Of a stretch of 64,000 nt of DNA, positions 48,023-59,515 are shown piece after piece; the stretch's first letter is position 1, and every line of letters begins with the position of its first letter. A program made the translations under genes and the position numbers. The stretch is from Dryomyza anilis (lineage: Eukaryota; Arthropoda; Insecta; Diptera; Dryomyzidae), in contig OX638131.1 in the NCBI GenBank assembly GCA_951804985.1, positions 3,472,001 to 3,536,000 on the forward strand. Reading direction: 5' to 3'. The notes under the pieces were generated by a model. It was not told the origin of the DNA and searched no databases. It saw only the letters and a program-made list of their open reading frames with translations.

Positions 48023-49570
48023 TTGACTTTAAAGTGCGGTGAGTTTGAAAGCACTGAATTTAAGTAGCCTTAATTGATTTATAACTAAAACTTATCTTAA
48101 AATGTAACTAAAATTTCTAAAAAATGAATAAAAATCTTATTAACGAAATAAATACAATTCTCACAATGTTTATTGTACTTTTTTTGTGAGTAGATGTGCT
48201 GCTGCTATAACATTTACACTCTCCTACCAGCAACAACAGCTGCTGCCCTTTATATTGTTGCCGTGCTTGCTGCGCGCGTTAACAATCGCATTGTGTAGTT
48301 GTTGTTGTTGTCAGTTATTGTTGTAGTCACATTATAACCTTTAAAATAATAGTTGTGTGCCACAGACACACAGACACTCAAATCCTATTTCACCCCCCCA
48401 TGCCCTCACTACTGAGCAGTTTTTTTAGTTGTCGGTTTAAATGCGCCTTATCTAAACGTCTAAAGTGTGCGACCTCATTAGCAGTGCGGGTGATTGCTGC
48501 AGGAGGGGGCTGTGGGGCGAGAGAATGCGGTCTGGTGGGGGCAAATTTATTATCTCAGTTTTGAGCGCACACACGAGGAAGCATTTATTTCCGTTGGCTA
48601 AGTTAAAAAGCACAAAACGACGCGTGCAAAGTATAAAATGCAAAAAAATTAAAAATTTCATAACTTGTCATTTGGGAAATTTTTGCAAGAGAAACAAGTA
48701 CAAAATAAATTAAAAAATATTATGAGAAAATGTGTGCAAAATAATAGAGCTGCTAAGCATTTTATTAGAAAAAATCTTTTCTATTTAAAAAATGACTTAA
48801 TTTCATGTAAATTCTCTCTTGAACACAGTCAATACCAAATATGCGCCCCCCAGAGTATGCAATGGAATTTATGAATGAATGAAAAGCTTTCACGGCATAA
48901 GTTGTATGGCTAATGTTGTCAAAAGCTATTGCAACAGCAACATGTTTGAGTTGCGCTTAACTACAACTTGTTCCATGTTGCAGTTTGATGTTGCAAACCA
49001 ATATGTTTGAAGTTGCATGGTAAGTCTTATTTACTTTAAAACTTAAGTTTTGTAGTAGAATTAAAAACCCTAATTACTAAAATAGCCTTTCATATGGTTA
49101 AAGCCATATCGGCGACATTTGACGCATTTATTTTTCATGTTTTGATATTTTTCATGTGCTATAGTGGGGTATTTTATAAAAATTAAGTACAATATTAATA
49201 AATAAGTACTACCTGCTAATACGAACAACGTATAAGCTCCATTCAGTGTTTAACCTAATTTTTGTGTATTTTATGAGCTGACATTAACATATTTGCCTTT
49301 TTAATGCCGCTTAATCATAGTGACGGCAATGGTACTGGGTGGGTTTTACTTATTTTCTTCAAAAATAATCGCAGTCGGAAATAAAGTCTTGAAGTTTGGC
49401 GTGTTTGCGTGGCATGATTTTCACAGTTTTGTAATTAAGAACGTACACGAAATGTCAACAGGTGAAAATGGAAAAAAATAAAAAGCCGCCTAAATGCTAT
49501 ATTAAATTCAGTAAAACAATAGAAAATCGAAATAAAAATAAAAACCGCTGAACGGAATCGTAAAAAACCG
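48023..49570. other. Spacer, no gene recognised
   Basis: Microsatellites GCTGCTGCT, CAGCAACAACAGC and GTTGTTGTTG at 48196-48312. The frames at 48355-48713 on both strands have no conserved motif. Confidence 0.4.
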
Positions 49571-49574
49571 AATT

Positions 49575-50125
49575 TTACCACATCTGAACTACTCACATTG
49601 AAACTCACCACATAGAAATTTACCACATTGGAACTCACCACATTGAAACTCACCACATTGAAACTCACCATATTGAAACTCACCACATAGAAACTTTCCA
49701 CATTGAAACTCACCACATTGAAACTCACCACATTGAAACTCACCACATTGAAACTCACCACATTGAAACTTTCCACATTGGAACTCACCACATTGAAACT
49801 CAACATATCAAATTTCACCACTCCAAAACTCACCACACTAAAACTTAAAAAATAAAACTCAACACATTGAAACTCACCACATTGAAACTCACCATATTAA
49901 AACTTACCAGATTGGAACTCACCACATTGAAACTCAACACATTGAAACTCACCACATTGAAACTCACCACATTGAAACTCACCATATTGAAACTCACCAT
50001 ATCAAATCTCACTACATTGAAACTCACCACATTGAAACTCACCATATTGAAACTCACCACATCAAAACTCACCATATCAAATCTAACCACTCCAAAACTC
50101 ACCACACTAAAACTTAAAAAAATAA
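49575..50125. repeat. (CACCACATTGAAACT)n 15-bp minisatellite in a two-fold higher-order repeat
   Basis: About 33 units of 15 bp. Two halves (about 49585-49850 and 49861-50120) end with the same sequence, CACCACTCCAAAACTCACCA then CTAAAACTTAAAAAATAA, so the array was itself duplicated as a ~265-bp block. The repeat frame with VVSFN/LTTLK residues is an artefact. Confidence 0.92.
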
Positions 50126-50334
50126 CCACGACGATGCAAAAAATAATAAAATTTGAAAAGTACTGCTCAAATAAAATAATAACCAGTAAGGAAGGTTAGG
50201 TCACATGAGAAATTTTGACTTAGGTAAATTGTGATTGTTGGTGTGATGAAGTTAGTAAGTATTATGAATATTATAGTCGGTCTAAGCCGACTGAAAATAA
50301 CGACAAAATTGCAGTCTTGAAAAATGTAGTTTCA
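50126..50334. other. Spacer, nothing recognised
   Basis: Short AT-rich link between the 15-mer array and the composite palindrome. Confidence 0.3.
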
Positions 50335-50995
50335 TTTGATTACCCATATCGTCACTGTCATGTGCTGTCAGGGGCGATTGTGCATTTTTAAAAATATTGG
50401 GAAATCAAATTATAATGTTTGAAATGCCTTTAAAATTTTTTTTTTGTTATTTTGGATTATTCATCAATTATTATAACGTATATAAAATATCTTCGGATAT
50501 GGACAATTTACTAAATTATAAAAATTGATTTTGTGAGGCTAAACCCTGACCAAAACGCAAATATTTTTGTTTTTTATGCCAAAACTTTTTATTAACGCAA
50601 GATAAAATAGTAATGCAAAGGCTGTAATTGTTTGTTTTTAAAACACCTATCGATTGGCATCATTATTTAAAAATATGGAAAAAAAAATATGGAAAAATGC
50701 AGGAAAAATGTTTGGCCAAATATTTTTAAATAATTATGCCAATCGATAGGTTCTTCAAAAACAAACAATTAATACCTTTACACCACTATTTTAACTTGAA
50801 CCAATAAAGAGTTGTAGCAAAAAAATCGTAGGAATTGGAAAAATTGAAAATCTTGTCATTCCAAAAGGTCGAATCTTTTTTTTTTTTTTGTATTAACTCT
50901 TTATTGCTGCAAGATAAAATACTACTGTAGAGGCATTTATTGTTTATTTTCAATGCACCTATTGATTGTCATAACTATTTAAATATAATAATTTG
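50335..50995. mobile_element. Composite palindromic dispersed repeat, copy B
   Basis: Collinear with 29.0-29.9 kb: lead ATCGTCACTGTCATG, GTTATTTTGGATTATTCATC, then a palindrome centred near 50697 with arms carrying GCAAGATAAAATAGT and CTATCGATTGGCATCATT. A second unit begins with CCAAAAGGTCGAATC (about 50860) but is cut off near 50995. Confidence 0.7.
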
Positions 50996-51182
50996 ACCAA
51001 AAAATGTTTTCTTAAGCCGTAGATGTACCTAGAGATGTAAGTTTTATATGCGGTTTTTGTATATAAGTGGTTGGTTCACAGGTCACAAAGTATTGATCAT
51101 ACCCATTTTCCCTGACAGGTAGCATAGGTATATAAGTAATAGAAATTAGGAGTTTCACTGATCTATGTAACTTCTCCACTTA

Positions 51183-51382
51183 AGCTCGAATTGCTCGAGT
51201 CGTCAACAAAAATTGACTCAATTTGGTTGATGCATTTTCAAATTTTGTATTGAAACTGACACAAAAATAAAAATTTTAAATTGATACAAAATTGCGTCAA
51301 CATGAAATTTCCCCTCATTTATTGATATTCGACAAAATTGTGTTGATTGCTGATGCTTTGCATCAATCGTGTGATACGAGTT
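51183..51382. mobile_element. Harbinger-like MITE 1
   Basis: TTA on both sides (51180-51182 and 51383-51385). Ends are AGCTCGAATTGCTCGAG (left) and AACTCGTATCACACGATTGA (complement of right). The 3-bp TTA/TAA duplication and the shared TIR with the 52.5-kb element point to a PIF/Harbinger-type MITE. No coding capacity. Confidence 0.6.
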
Positions 51383-51597
51383 TTACTCTGCAATTGTGAT
51401 TTCAACAGACAGACGGACTAAAAGACTCAAAAAGTCATGCTGATCAAGAATATACCGGGTTTTACAAACGGCGTACCCTTTCACTCTTTGTGTAGGGTAT
51501 ATTAATAGTCACGAGGAAAGAGTTTCTCTAAAACTTTTTTTTTTGAAGAATTTTACGGGATGAATTATACGGGTAAAAATTATACGGGGAAGTAATA
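51383..51597. repeat. Remnant sequences including degenerate GAATTNTACGGG units
   Basis: 51440-51500 (GATCAAGAATATACCGGG..GTAGGGTATA) resembles termini of common fly repeats. 51545-51592 holds three or four GAATTATACGGG units of the 15-mer family, into which the DD41D element has inserted. Confidence 0.4.
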
Positions 51598-52305
51598 AAG
51601 GGTTTTTCAACAGGGACGCTACAAAATTAGAGCGACAGGGACAGCAAACAACGCCAATATTTCTTGCCGCTCTGTTAACATTTCTCTTCAGTAAGGTTTG
51701 CCATTTCATGCTACTGAAGCCGCTTGTCCACCAGAAGCGTCGTATGTTCGTGAATTGGGCTGGGCCGTACTTCTTCCGTGATGATCAAGACCGGCACGTT
51801 ACTGTGTTACCGTGCAATGATAACCGAATATTTTTGGCCCCAATTGGATGATATGGACTTAGAGGACATGTAATTCCAACAGGACGGCGCCACAAGCCAC
51901 ACAGCGAATGCCACGATCAATTTATTGGAAACCAAGTTTGGAGAACGTGTTATCTCACGAAATGGTCCAGTCGATTGGCCGCCTCGGTCGTGCGATATGA
52001 CGCCGTTAGACTATTTCCTGTGGGGCTACGTCAAGTCCATGGACTATGCCAACAAGCCAGCGACGATTGAGGAACTTCGTACGAATATCGAACGTGAAAT
52101 TGCAGCAGTATCGGCCGATTTATGCTGGACAACCGTCGAAAATTGGGTTCAGCGTTTGGACTTCTGCAAGCGTGCCCGTGGTGGCCATGCAAAAGAAATC
52201 GAGTTGCATACATAATGGCATCGAACGTACTTTTACAGGAATAAAGAATTTTATTGATATTCAAAACCGTTTTTTTTTTTGTAGCGCTACAAAAACAAAA
52301 CCCTT
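51598..52305 (+). mobile_element. Defective DD41D mariner-like transposon
   Basis: TA on both sides (51596-51597 and 52306-52307). The left end AAGGGTTTTTCAACAGGGAC and the right end ..GTAGCGCTACAAAAACAAAACCCTT form short imperfect inverted termini. About 110 bp of 5' UTR runs to the transposase region, from which the N-terminal half is missing. The same 5' end makes both arms of the 34.2-kb foldback element. Confidence 0.88.
51715..52215 (+). pseudogene. Transposase remnant, IS630/Tc1/mariner superfamily (DD41D)
   Basis: Readable pieces: a WAGPYFFRDDQDRHVTV segment, then after a frame change a YRAMITEYFWPQLDDMDLED segment, an in-frame TAA where Trp is usual, then FQQDGATSHTANATINLLE with the second catalytic Asp, and WPPRSCDMTPLDYFLWGYVK with the third. 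41 residues separate these two aspartates, hence DD41D. The tail ENWVQRLDFCKRARGGH is typical of this group. The N-terminal DNA-binding domain and first catalytic Asp are deleted: the sequence jumps from the 5' leader (ending TTTGCCATTTCATG, about 51710) into the catalytic half. With deletion, frameshift and stop it is not functional. Confidence 0.88.
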
Positions 52306-52527
52306 TATATTCGAAAATTGTCCAATATAAAAAATCTCAGTTTCGAAATATAGGAAAAATATTTGATCCATAAATGCATTAACAAATCTACTTTCTGCCC
52401 AACTCTAAATATGCCGAAAAATTGCCACTAAAAGTTCATAAAATTTACAAAAACAACTATACGCTCTACACAATATTTCCTTTTCTGTGTTTTTGCTGAA
52501 AATATGCCCGAAATATTTCAAGAATAA
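52306..52527. other. Spacer, nothing recognised
   Basis: AT-rich, with no feature beyond the transposon's TA flank. Confidence 0.3.
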
Positions 52528-52695
52528 AGCTCGAATCACACGATTGATGTCTCTCGGTTTTTTTTAATCAATTTTCAAATAATTTTAATATCAATCGTGT
52601 GATTGCCCAATTTTTGTAATCACACGATTGATATTTAAATTGTTTTGAAAATTGATTCAAAAGTTGACTGTTTATTCAATCGTGTGATTCGAGCT
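52528..52695. mobile_element. Harbinger-like MITE 2
   Basis: TAA on both sides (52525-52527 and 52696-52698). Terminal inverted repeats are AGCTCGAATCACACGATTGA on both ends. Two further internal, mutually inverted copies of CACACGATTGATAT give four copies of the motif in 168 bp. Related to the 51.2-kb element. Confidence 0.8.
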
Positions 52696-52698
52696 TAA

Positions 52699-53885
52699 GT
52701 CTTAAATTCTGACGTTATATCTCTTTTTGTCATATTAAAAAAAGATTCTTTGCTTATTTTTTTTTTTTCATTTCTCTTTTATGAAATTATCAACAGTTTC
52801 AAGTGAAATATGAAATAATAAGGAATATTCTAAATTTCCACAGAAATCATTCTCAAAGTTCAATTCAATCCTATTTTTTTTTATATTCTAAAATTCGTTA
52901 CTTCAATAGAAAAATTCAAGAAATTATAATTCATTTTGTCAAATGGTAACGGATCATTATTTAATTATTTATAGATTTTTTTTTAAATTTTAAGCCCATA
53001 CAAAAAATACAGTGAATCTGCACTGAAAATTCCAAATTTGAAACCATGCTATACACATTTCAAAATCTTTCATTTATCTACGAAATATTCCCGAAATTTG
53101 CAATAAATTCTAGCTTGGAACGTTGTCTCATATTTGTGAAATTTTCAAAACAAATTTTGGGGACTAGCAGAAAAATAATTCAGCATTTGATACAAATTTA
53201 GCTTTTGTCTTCATTAAATCTTTCGAAAAAGTTATTTAAACTATCATGAACCTTGCCAAAAATGTTGTCTACGATATGTATTTTTTGAGTTAATAAATGT
53301 ATTCATCAAATTAAACATTTTATTATTGATTGTCACATATCTTAAAGTCATATGTCCTCCATAAACTTAAACTGTACAATTAACAAAATTTAAATTAATC
53401 GATTGTCAAAGCAATGAAATGCACCAATGCAGGTTAAGTGATTGACAGGGAGACCTATAGAAAGAATGACATATAGACAGAATGACAGAATGACTGGCAG
53501 TCAAATGGACAAACATTTAAACAGACTAATGGTCGGTCGTCCGTTCGCTTGATTAGTGTGAAGTACGTGCAAAAGTTGTATTTTGTAGGAGTTTCTGTGC
53601 AAATTGTGGTTTTGTTGAATTTTGTGGTTAGTTTAACAAACGCAGTATATGACTCAAATAGTATACAAACCACTACGTACACAAACTTATAAACAGAATG
53701 ACAAAACCGCCAAAACATGTTTGTGGCATTTCGGAGCGAATAATTGATTTTGCAATGTTGCCAGATTTACATGGAATACTATGAGAAGAGAGATGCAGTG
53801 ATGATAATGAGAAATTTTAATGAGAACGAGTGAGCTGAATTGATAATGGGACAGAAGTCATGATAATAGCTAACTATAATGATGA
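52699..53885. other. Spacer, no gene recognised
   Basis: AT-rich, with a short AGAATGACATATAGACAGAATGAC repeat near 53463. No exon or mobile element supported. Confidence 0.35.
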
Positions 53886-53887
53886 TA

Positions 53888-54103
53888 CACGCAGAAAAAA
53901 ATTCCCTAAAATCCCATTAAAATTGGTCAATAGAACAATTATTGAGTTAATAGTATACAAAAAATGAATCTTTTCTTATGAACTCAAAGGCAATGTCATG
54001 GTATTTTCTAGTATTTAATGGTATTTTCCTATTAAAATAATAATTTATCCTATTGACTAACTAACTATAAAACTATTATTTATATACTATTTTTTTCTGG
54101 GTG
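53888..54103 (+). mobile_element. 216-bp TA-flanked MITE (CACCCAGAAAAAAAT termini)
   Basis: TA at 53886-53887 and 54104-54105. Left CACGCAGAAAAAAAT and right complement CACCCAGAAAAAAAT are perfect inverted repeats but for one base. A second, truncated and inverted copy lies at 47.9 kb. The size and TA duplication fit a Tc1/mariner-type MITE. Confidence 0.85.
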
Positions 54104-54247
54104 TAGGCCAGAAATTATGTTTAAGTTAAAGATAGATATTATACATAAAAAGTTTTAAAACTATTTTGCAAATTGGTTACTAATAGACTATTCTGGAATA
54201 GCATAAAAACAAATTCGTTGTAATTGTATTTATAATTCGATTTATAT

Positions 54248-54769
54248 TGTTACGAAAAGATGTAATTTGCCCCACTGTGCAAGCATTCAACAATAATAAA
54301 TGAGACGCAAGACAATTCAGCGCACTAAGCAATGTGTTAGAAAGAGACGGAAGATCATTCAGCGCACTGAGGCAGTGTGCGAGAAAGAGAAGGAAGATCA
54401 ACGCAATAAAACACATGAATGCGAATGAAATGCCAATAGCATACGTTATTCACGAAACGAGTAGAAGGTTCTCGAAATAAGTCGAAGCTTATCGAAACGT
54501 GTCGAACTGATGCATGCAGTATATAAGGGAGCCCCATCTGAGGTACAGCACTTCAGTTGTTATTTAATAGTGAACTAGTGCGTCTCGTGAGTGAACATTG
54601 TAAAGATAAATTGTAGTAATTCAGCAGTTGATATAAGTGAATAATAAAGTTAATTTATACTAGTTGAAATAATACTAGTTAAAACCAAATATAAGTGCGT
54701 TTTTATTTTGTACACAATCCAGCGATACGAACTCGTAGAACAGTTTCCGTAGACTGAATTTTCGTAACA
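54248..54769 (+). mobile_element. Solo LTR of a retrotransposon (522 bp)
   Basis: ATAT occurs on both sides (54244-54247 and 54770-54773), a 4-bp duplication. The element starts TGTTACGAAAA and ends TTTTCGTAACA, the TG..CA termini of an LTR with an extended inverted end. Inside are a TATA box (TATATAAG, 54520-54527), an arthropod initiator TCAGTT (54553) at the expected distance, and AATAAA (54643), giving a recognisable U3-R-U5 layout. No internal gag/pol is present, so it is a solo LTR left by recombination. A 4-bp duplication suits Ty3/Gypsy; the family is not identified. Confidence 0.85.
54520..54558 (+). promoter_or_regulatory. LTR core promoter: TATA box plus initiator
   Basis: TATATAAG at 54520 and TCAGTT at 54553, separated by about 33 nt. 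It could drive read-through transcription to the right. Confidence 0.6.
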
Positions 54770-54773
54770 ATAT

Positions 54774-56249
54774 CAAAACCTTTTAATAAACAAACTATTT
54801 TGAATCCACTAAAATTTTTAAAAGTCATTATTAAAATTTTTTTGAGAGTATGAAACTAAAAACTGTTGTATTTTTCGGTACTTCCACTACAAAACCTTCA
54901 TTTTAAGGGCGTATTTAATAATTCAATTTTTGTCCAACAGTAAAAGAAGCCATAACTCTTTTCCCTAAGTACGACTGACCTCGTGCTGACAGACATGACC
55001 TTCGGCAGCAGTTCACCAAAGACAAAAACGAATAATAAAAAAAAAAAGTTTCTTTTGATGTTGTCTTTTGTTGCGAGCCACTCAAACGCAAAAATTTGTT
55101 GATCAGCGCGCTGCATGATGGGTTTATTATTTCGCAACAGCAGCAACAAAGAATTCGCATGGCTTGCAACACGCGGTTGATGTGTTGCCAAAAAGTTAAC
55201 AATGGACAGAGCAGCACTTCAGCCACTGGCGGCATCGACAGCGACAATAAAAGGACTTTGAAGGACATGTGAACCCACAGACTGCTGCTGCGCTGCATTC
55301 GCGTGCGTTCAAAATGCTTTGAATGATTTGCCAAAAGGCAGCCGTCGAAACATAAGCCAAAAGGACAAAGGATACGTTGCTCGAAGGACATGGTATTCGT
55401 CTCTTTGTCTGTCTGCTAGACAGCGCCGTTCTCCGGTTTCAAGTGCATTAGTGGCATTGATTACGATTTGCCAGCCACTTTAATTGTTATGCCAAAGACG
55501 AATACTTTAATTAAAATCACACTAAAGAGGACAAAGGATATTTTTAATTTATTTATTTTTTCCTTTTTTATGCAATTGTCGCTCATTTTATTTCTCTAAA
55601 GTAGTTTTAAATGGAAATAAAACATTTTATGCTACTACAGAAAAATGTCAATTCTACTGCAGTCCGTGTTGCAGTCACAGGCGCTGAAAATCCTGCGAAA
55701 TCCTTCAGTTAATTACATGCTTAGTGGCTGCACTGGGTGCAGCATAAAAAATGAATCAAGAAAATATAAAAAAAAATACTCCACTCTAAAACGAAAAGTC
55801 GAAGCGGAATAAAGAAAAACACAACAAAATTGTAAAAGGCAGAAGCGCTATAAAGCACTAAAACTATTGAAAGCATAATAATTATGTGGTTGATGATGAT
55901 GATGCAGACTGCAGGAGTAAAGATAAAAAAAGTAGTAAAAAATAGGAGAAGAAAAAGAATTGCATTATTTACATTGTACCTATATTTTAAACCAGGAAAG
56001 GATGATAGAACTAAAATGGAAATGGTATTTCAAAAGATTTAAGCGTTTGGCGAAAACGAAGTTCGAAAAAAACTAATTTAAGGAAATAAAGATTTTTTAG
56101 AAAAGAATCAAAAAAAAGAGTGTAAAGAGTGTAATATATTGAATAATACATTCGAAGAAGATGTAGGAAATAAAATCTATTATGGTAAAGGAAATCGAAG
56201 GAAAAGACGAAAGTTAGAATTCTTATACAGAGTGTTTAGTTCATCGATA
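54774..56249. other. Spacer, no supportable gene
   Basis: 54950-55470 is less AT-rich, with open frames on the minus strand and several AAGGACA words, but no conserved domain. 55860-56220 is A/G-rich. Confidence 0.4.
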
Positions 56250-57315
56250 TCAATAATTCTTGGAGTCATTCTATTACTCAAAAAAATAAGAAAATGTCAA
56301 AAATATGTCTAATTTGGCACCCAGTTCAAGATATAGGGTGTTTAAGAAATACAACTGACATAATCTAATCAAGAAAATAGGTTTTAAAGTATAATCTTTT
56401 GATAAATGAATATCAATTCATAATTCATATTTTGGACAAATAAATTACCTTTCTAATGATATACCACATCTTTGATCTGTATGTTTTCTTTCTTTTTTTA
56501 AAGATACGTAAAGTTGAAATTTACAAAAATAAAAATATAAATTTTTAGTTTGTCATTGAATTTCTCAAAATTTCGATATAGATCACCCCATTTTTTCTAA
56601 TTTATAATGAGTGACCAATTCATTTCCAGTACTTTTTAACCAATTACAGTGCTTTTAGACTGTTAAGTTTTCCTGCAAAAATAGTTAAACAGTGACGGGA
56701 TCTTGTGATTTGGTGGTTGAAATTTTTAAAAAATTGATAAAATCGAAAAATAATTTTAAACATTTATTAAAATTATAATAATAATCATATTACTTCACAG
56801 AACATATTTTCAAACATAATAATTTTTTCTTTTATTTCTACAACCAAATACCTTGACCTGTCAATGTTTAATTATTTCTGCAGCATATCTTACTCAGTTA
56901 AAATCACTGTGATTGGTAACAAAATACTGGTAATGAACTGGTCTATCACTATAAATTTAAAAAAAATGGAGAGATCAGTAACGAAATTTTGAAAAAATCA
57001 ATGACAAAGTCAAAATTTGTTTTTTTATTTTTTTAAATTTCAACTTTACGTACAATTTTTAAATGGAGGAAATCATGGCGTTTCAAGATGTGATAAACTA
57101 TTAGAAAGGTAATTTAATTGTCTAAATTATGTGATAAAAAATTGATAAATATTTATCAACAGATTATCCTGTATAAACCTTTTTCTTGACTAGGTTATGT
57201 CAGTTAAATGCATTTCTAAAACACCCTGTATCTTAAACTGGGTGCAAAATTAGGAATTTTTATTGAATATTTTCTTATTTTTTTGAGTCACAGAATGACC
57301 TCCTTTAATTATTGA
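56250..57315. mobile_element. 1.07-kb foldback element, imperfect palindrome over its whole length
   Basis: Left end TCAATAATTCTTGGAGTCAT mirrors the right end (complement TCAATAATTAAAGGAGGTCAT). Matched blocks continue inwards: ACTCAAAAAAATAAGAAAAT, GCACCCAGTTxAAGATAxAG, TAAATTACCTTTCTAAT, TACGTAAAGTTGAAATTTA, CAAAATTTCG, CAATTCATTxCCAGTA, and so on to a centre near 56780. Arms are about 500 bp each. No coding capacity and no clear target duplication. Confidence 0.88.
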
Positions 57316-57335
57316 CTAAAAAATCAGCTCTACTA

Positions 57336-58500
57336 ACGTTTAAATTTTGTCTAAAAATTCAAATTTTCACTCAAAATTAAAATTTTCACTAAAAATTGAT
57401 ATTTTCATTAAAAATTCAAATTTTCACTAAAATTAAATTTTTCACTATAAATTAAATTCTTCACAAAAAATTCAAATTTTCACTAAAAATTCAAATTTTC
57501 ACTAAAAATTCAATTTTTCACTAAAAATTCAATTTTTCACCTAAAATTCAATTTTTCACTAAAAATTCAATTTTTCACTTAAAATTAAATTCTTCACTAA
57601 AAATTCAAATTTTCACTAAAAATTCAATTTTTCACTAAAAATTAAATTCTTCATAAAATAAATTTTTCATTAAAAATTCTATTTTCACTAAAAATTCAAT
57701 TGTTCACTAAAAATTCGATTTTTCACATAAAATTCCATTGTCACTAAAAATTCAAATTTTCACTAAAATAAAATTTTTCACTAGAAATTAAATTCTTCTC
57801 TATAAATTCAAATTTTCACTTCAAATTCAAATTTTCACTTAAAATCCAATTTTTCACAAAAAAATTAAATTTTTCATTAAAAATTCTATTTTCACTAAAA
57901 ATTAAATTGTTCACTAAAAATTCGATTTTTCACATAAAATTCCATTGTCACTAAAATTTTTCACTTTAAATTCAACTTCTCACTAAAAATTCAATTCCTC
58001 ACTAAAAATTCCATTGTCACTAAAAATTCAAATTTTCACTAAAATTAAATTTTTCACTAAAAATACAAACTTTCACTTAAAATTCAAAATTTCACTTAAA
58101 ATTAAATTTTTTACTATAAATTAAATTCTTCATTAAAAATTAAATTTTTCACTAAAAATTAAAATTTTCACTTAAAATTCAAATTTTCACTAAAAATTTA
58201 ATTTTTCACTAAAAATTCAAATTTCACTTAAAATTCAAATTTTCACTTAAAATTCAATTTTTCACAAAAAAAATCAATTTTTCACAAAACATTATATTTT
58301 TCATTAAAAATTCTATTTGCACTAAAAATTCAATTGTTCACTAAAAATTCGAATTTTCACTTAAAATTCAACTTTTCACTAAAAATTAAATTTTTCATTA
58401 AGATTCAATTTTCACTAAAAATTCAATTGTTCACTAAAAACTCGATTTTTCACTTCAAATGCAAATTTAATTTTTCACTTTAAATTCTATTTTAATTTTC
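57336..58500 (+). repeat. 19-bp minisatellite family, array 3
   Basis: About 60 diverged units of AAAAATTCAATTTTTCACT. It starts about 20 bp after the foldback element. Confidence 0.95.
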
Positions 58501-59515
58501 GTTTTTTTTTGTATATTTTTTTGTTCATTGAAATTCATATAAATTTCACTGGCTTTGTAAACTAAACTTTTGTGACATATATCACTTCGATGAGAGTCGA
58601 GTCATCATTTTCGATTTATATTTTCTATTCAAAACTATGCAAATACTGTGGCAAATGCCGTCAGCAAACACTCCTACCCTTCAGATCTGACTCTAGCATC
58701 ATCCAGAGCATACGTTACCATATCATACCATTGACCAACCCATGCGATGCATATTATATACATCGAACATTAATTGATTTATATGTCTTTTTCAATATAT
58801 TTCCTGAATTTTTTGCTTTACCATTTTTTGCATTTTTCCTCGTCCTCATTTGATTAACAGTGTCCGCACGATTTTTTCCTATTTGAATATTAAAATAAAT
58901 TCTCAACATTTCTACAGCTTTCAACTAAATCTCTGACTATTCAAAAACCCTCTGACCGTACCATCTTCCCAGCTGTCGCTTGGTCTCTCCGTCTGTTGGA
59001 CACTTCAAACCTTTCTGTGCCGTTTATCATGTTTTCCGCATTCATCATCAATTGCAATTCATATAAAAGTTCAAACAGCAACCTCAGCTGACCTTTTGTC
59101 GTTGTTCTTGCTGACATTTATTGCTGGCCACCTCCCACAGTCCGTGTGGGTTGTACGCCTTTTGCGTCCTTTCGTCGTCCTGTTCGCTTTGATTCTGTTC
59201 CGCTCAGTTTGTCCGCCACCAGAGGTTGTTGCCGTCCACAGTAAGTATGTCAAAGTTTAAAGCCACTCAGGCTGTTGACCATGTGAAATACAGAGCTTTG
59301 CTGGGTTTTATTGTCACTGGTACCTACTACAACCAGTAGTAGTTGTAGTTGTTATGAGAGATGTCAATGATTTGATTAGTTCGTAGGACAGAATATTTGT
59401 CTGTCTAATAATACTGCAAATATGCATAATTGCTGGATAATAACAGAGTTATTTATTCCACTGGGAAACATTTCAGTCAGGCATAATTTAATCGATTTAT
59501 TGCATTTATTAATCT
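58501..59515. other. Spacer, no supportable gene
   Basis: 58570-59260 is less AT-rich, with frames on both strands but no domain recognised. The rest is AT-rich. Confidence 0.35.

Noticed and set aside
49435..50199. Frames with VVSFN or LTTLK repeats
   Set aside because: The 15-bp minisatellite period is a multiple of three, so any stop-free frame gives a 5-residue repeat.
54915..55391. 158-codon minus-strand frame with a Cys run
   Set aside because: No domain; codons over CAG/CAA microsatellite sequence. No splice or start context.
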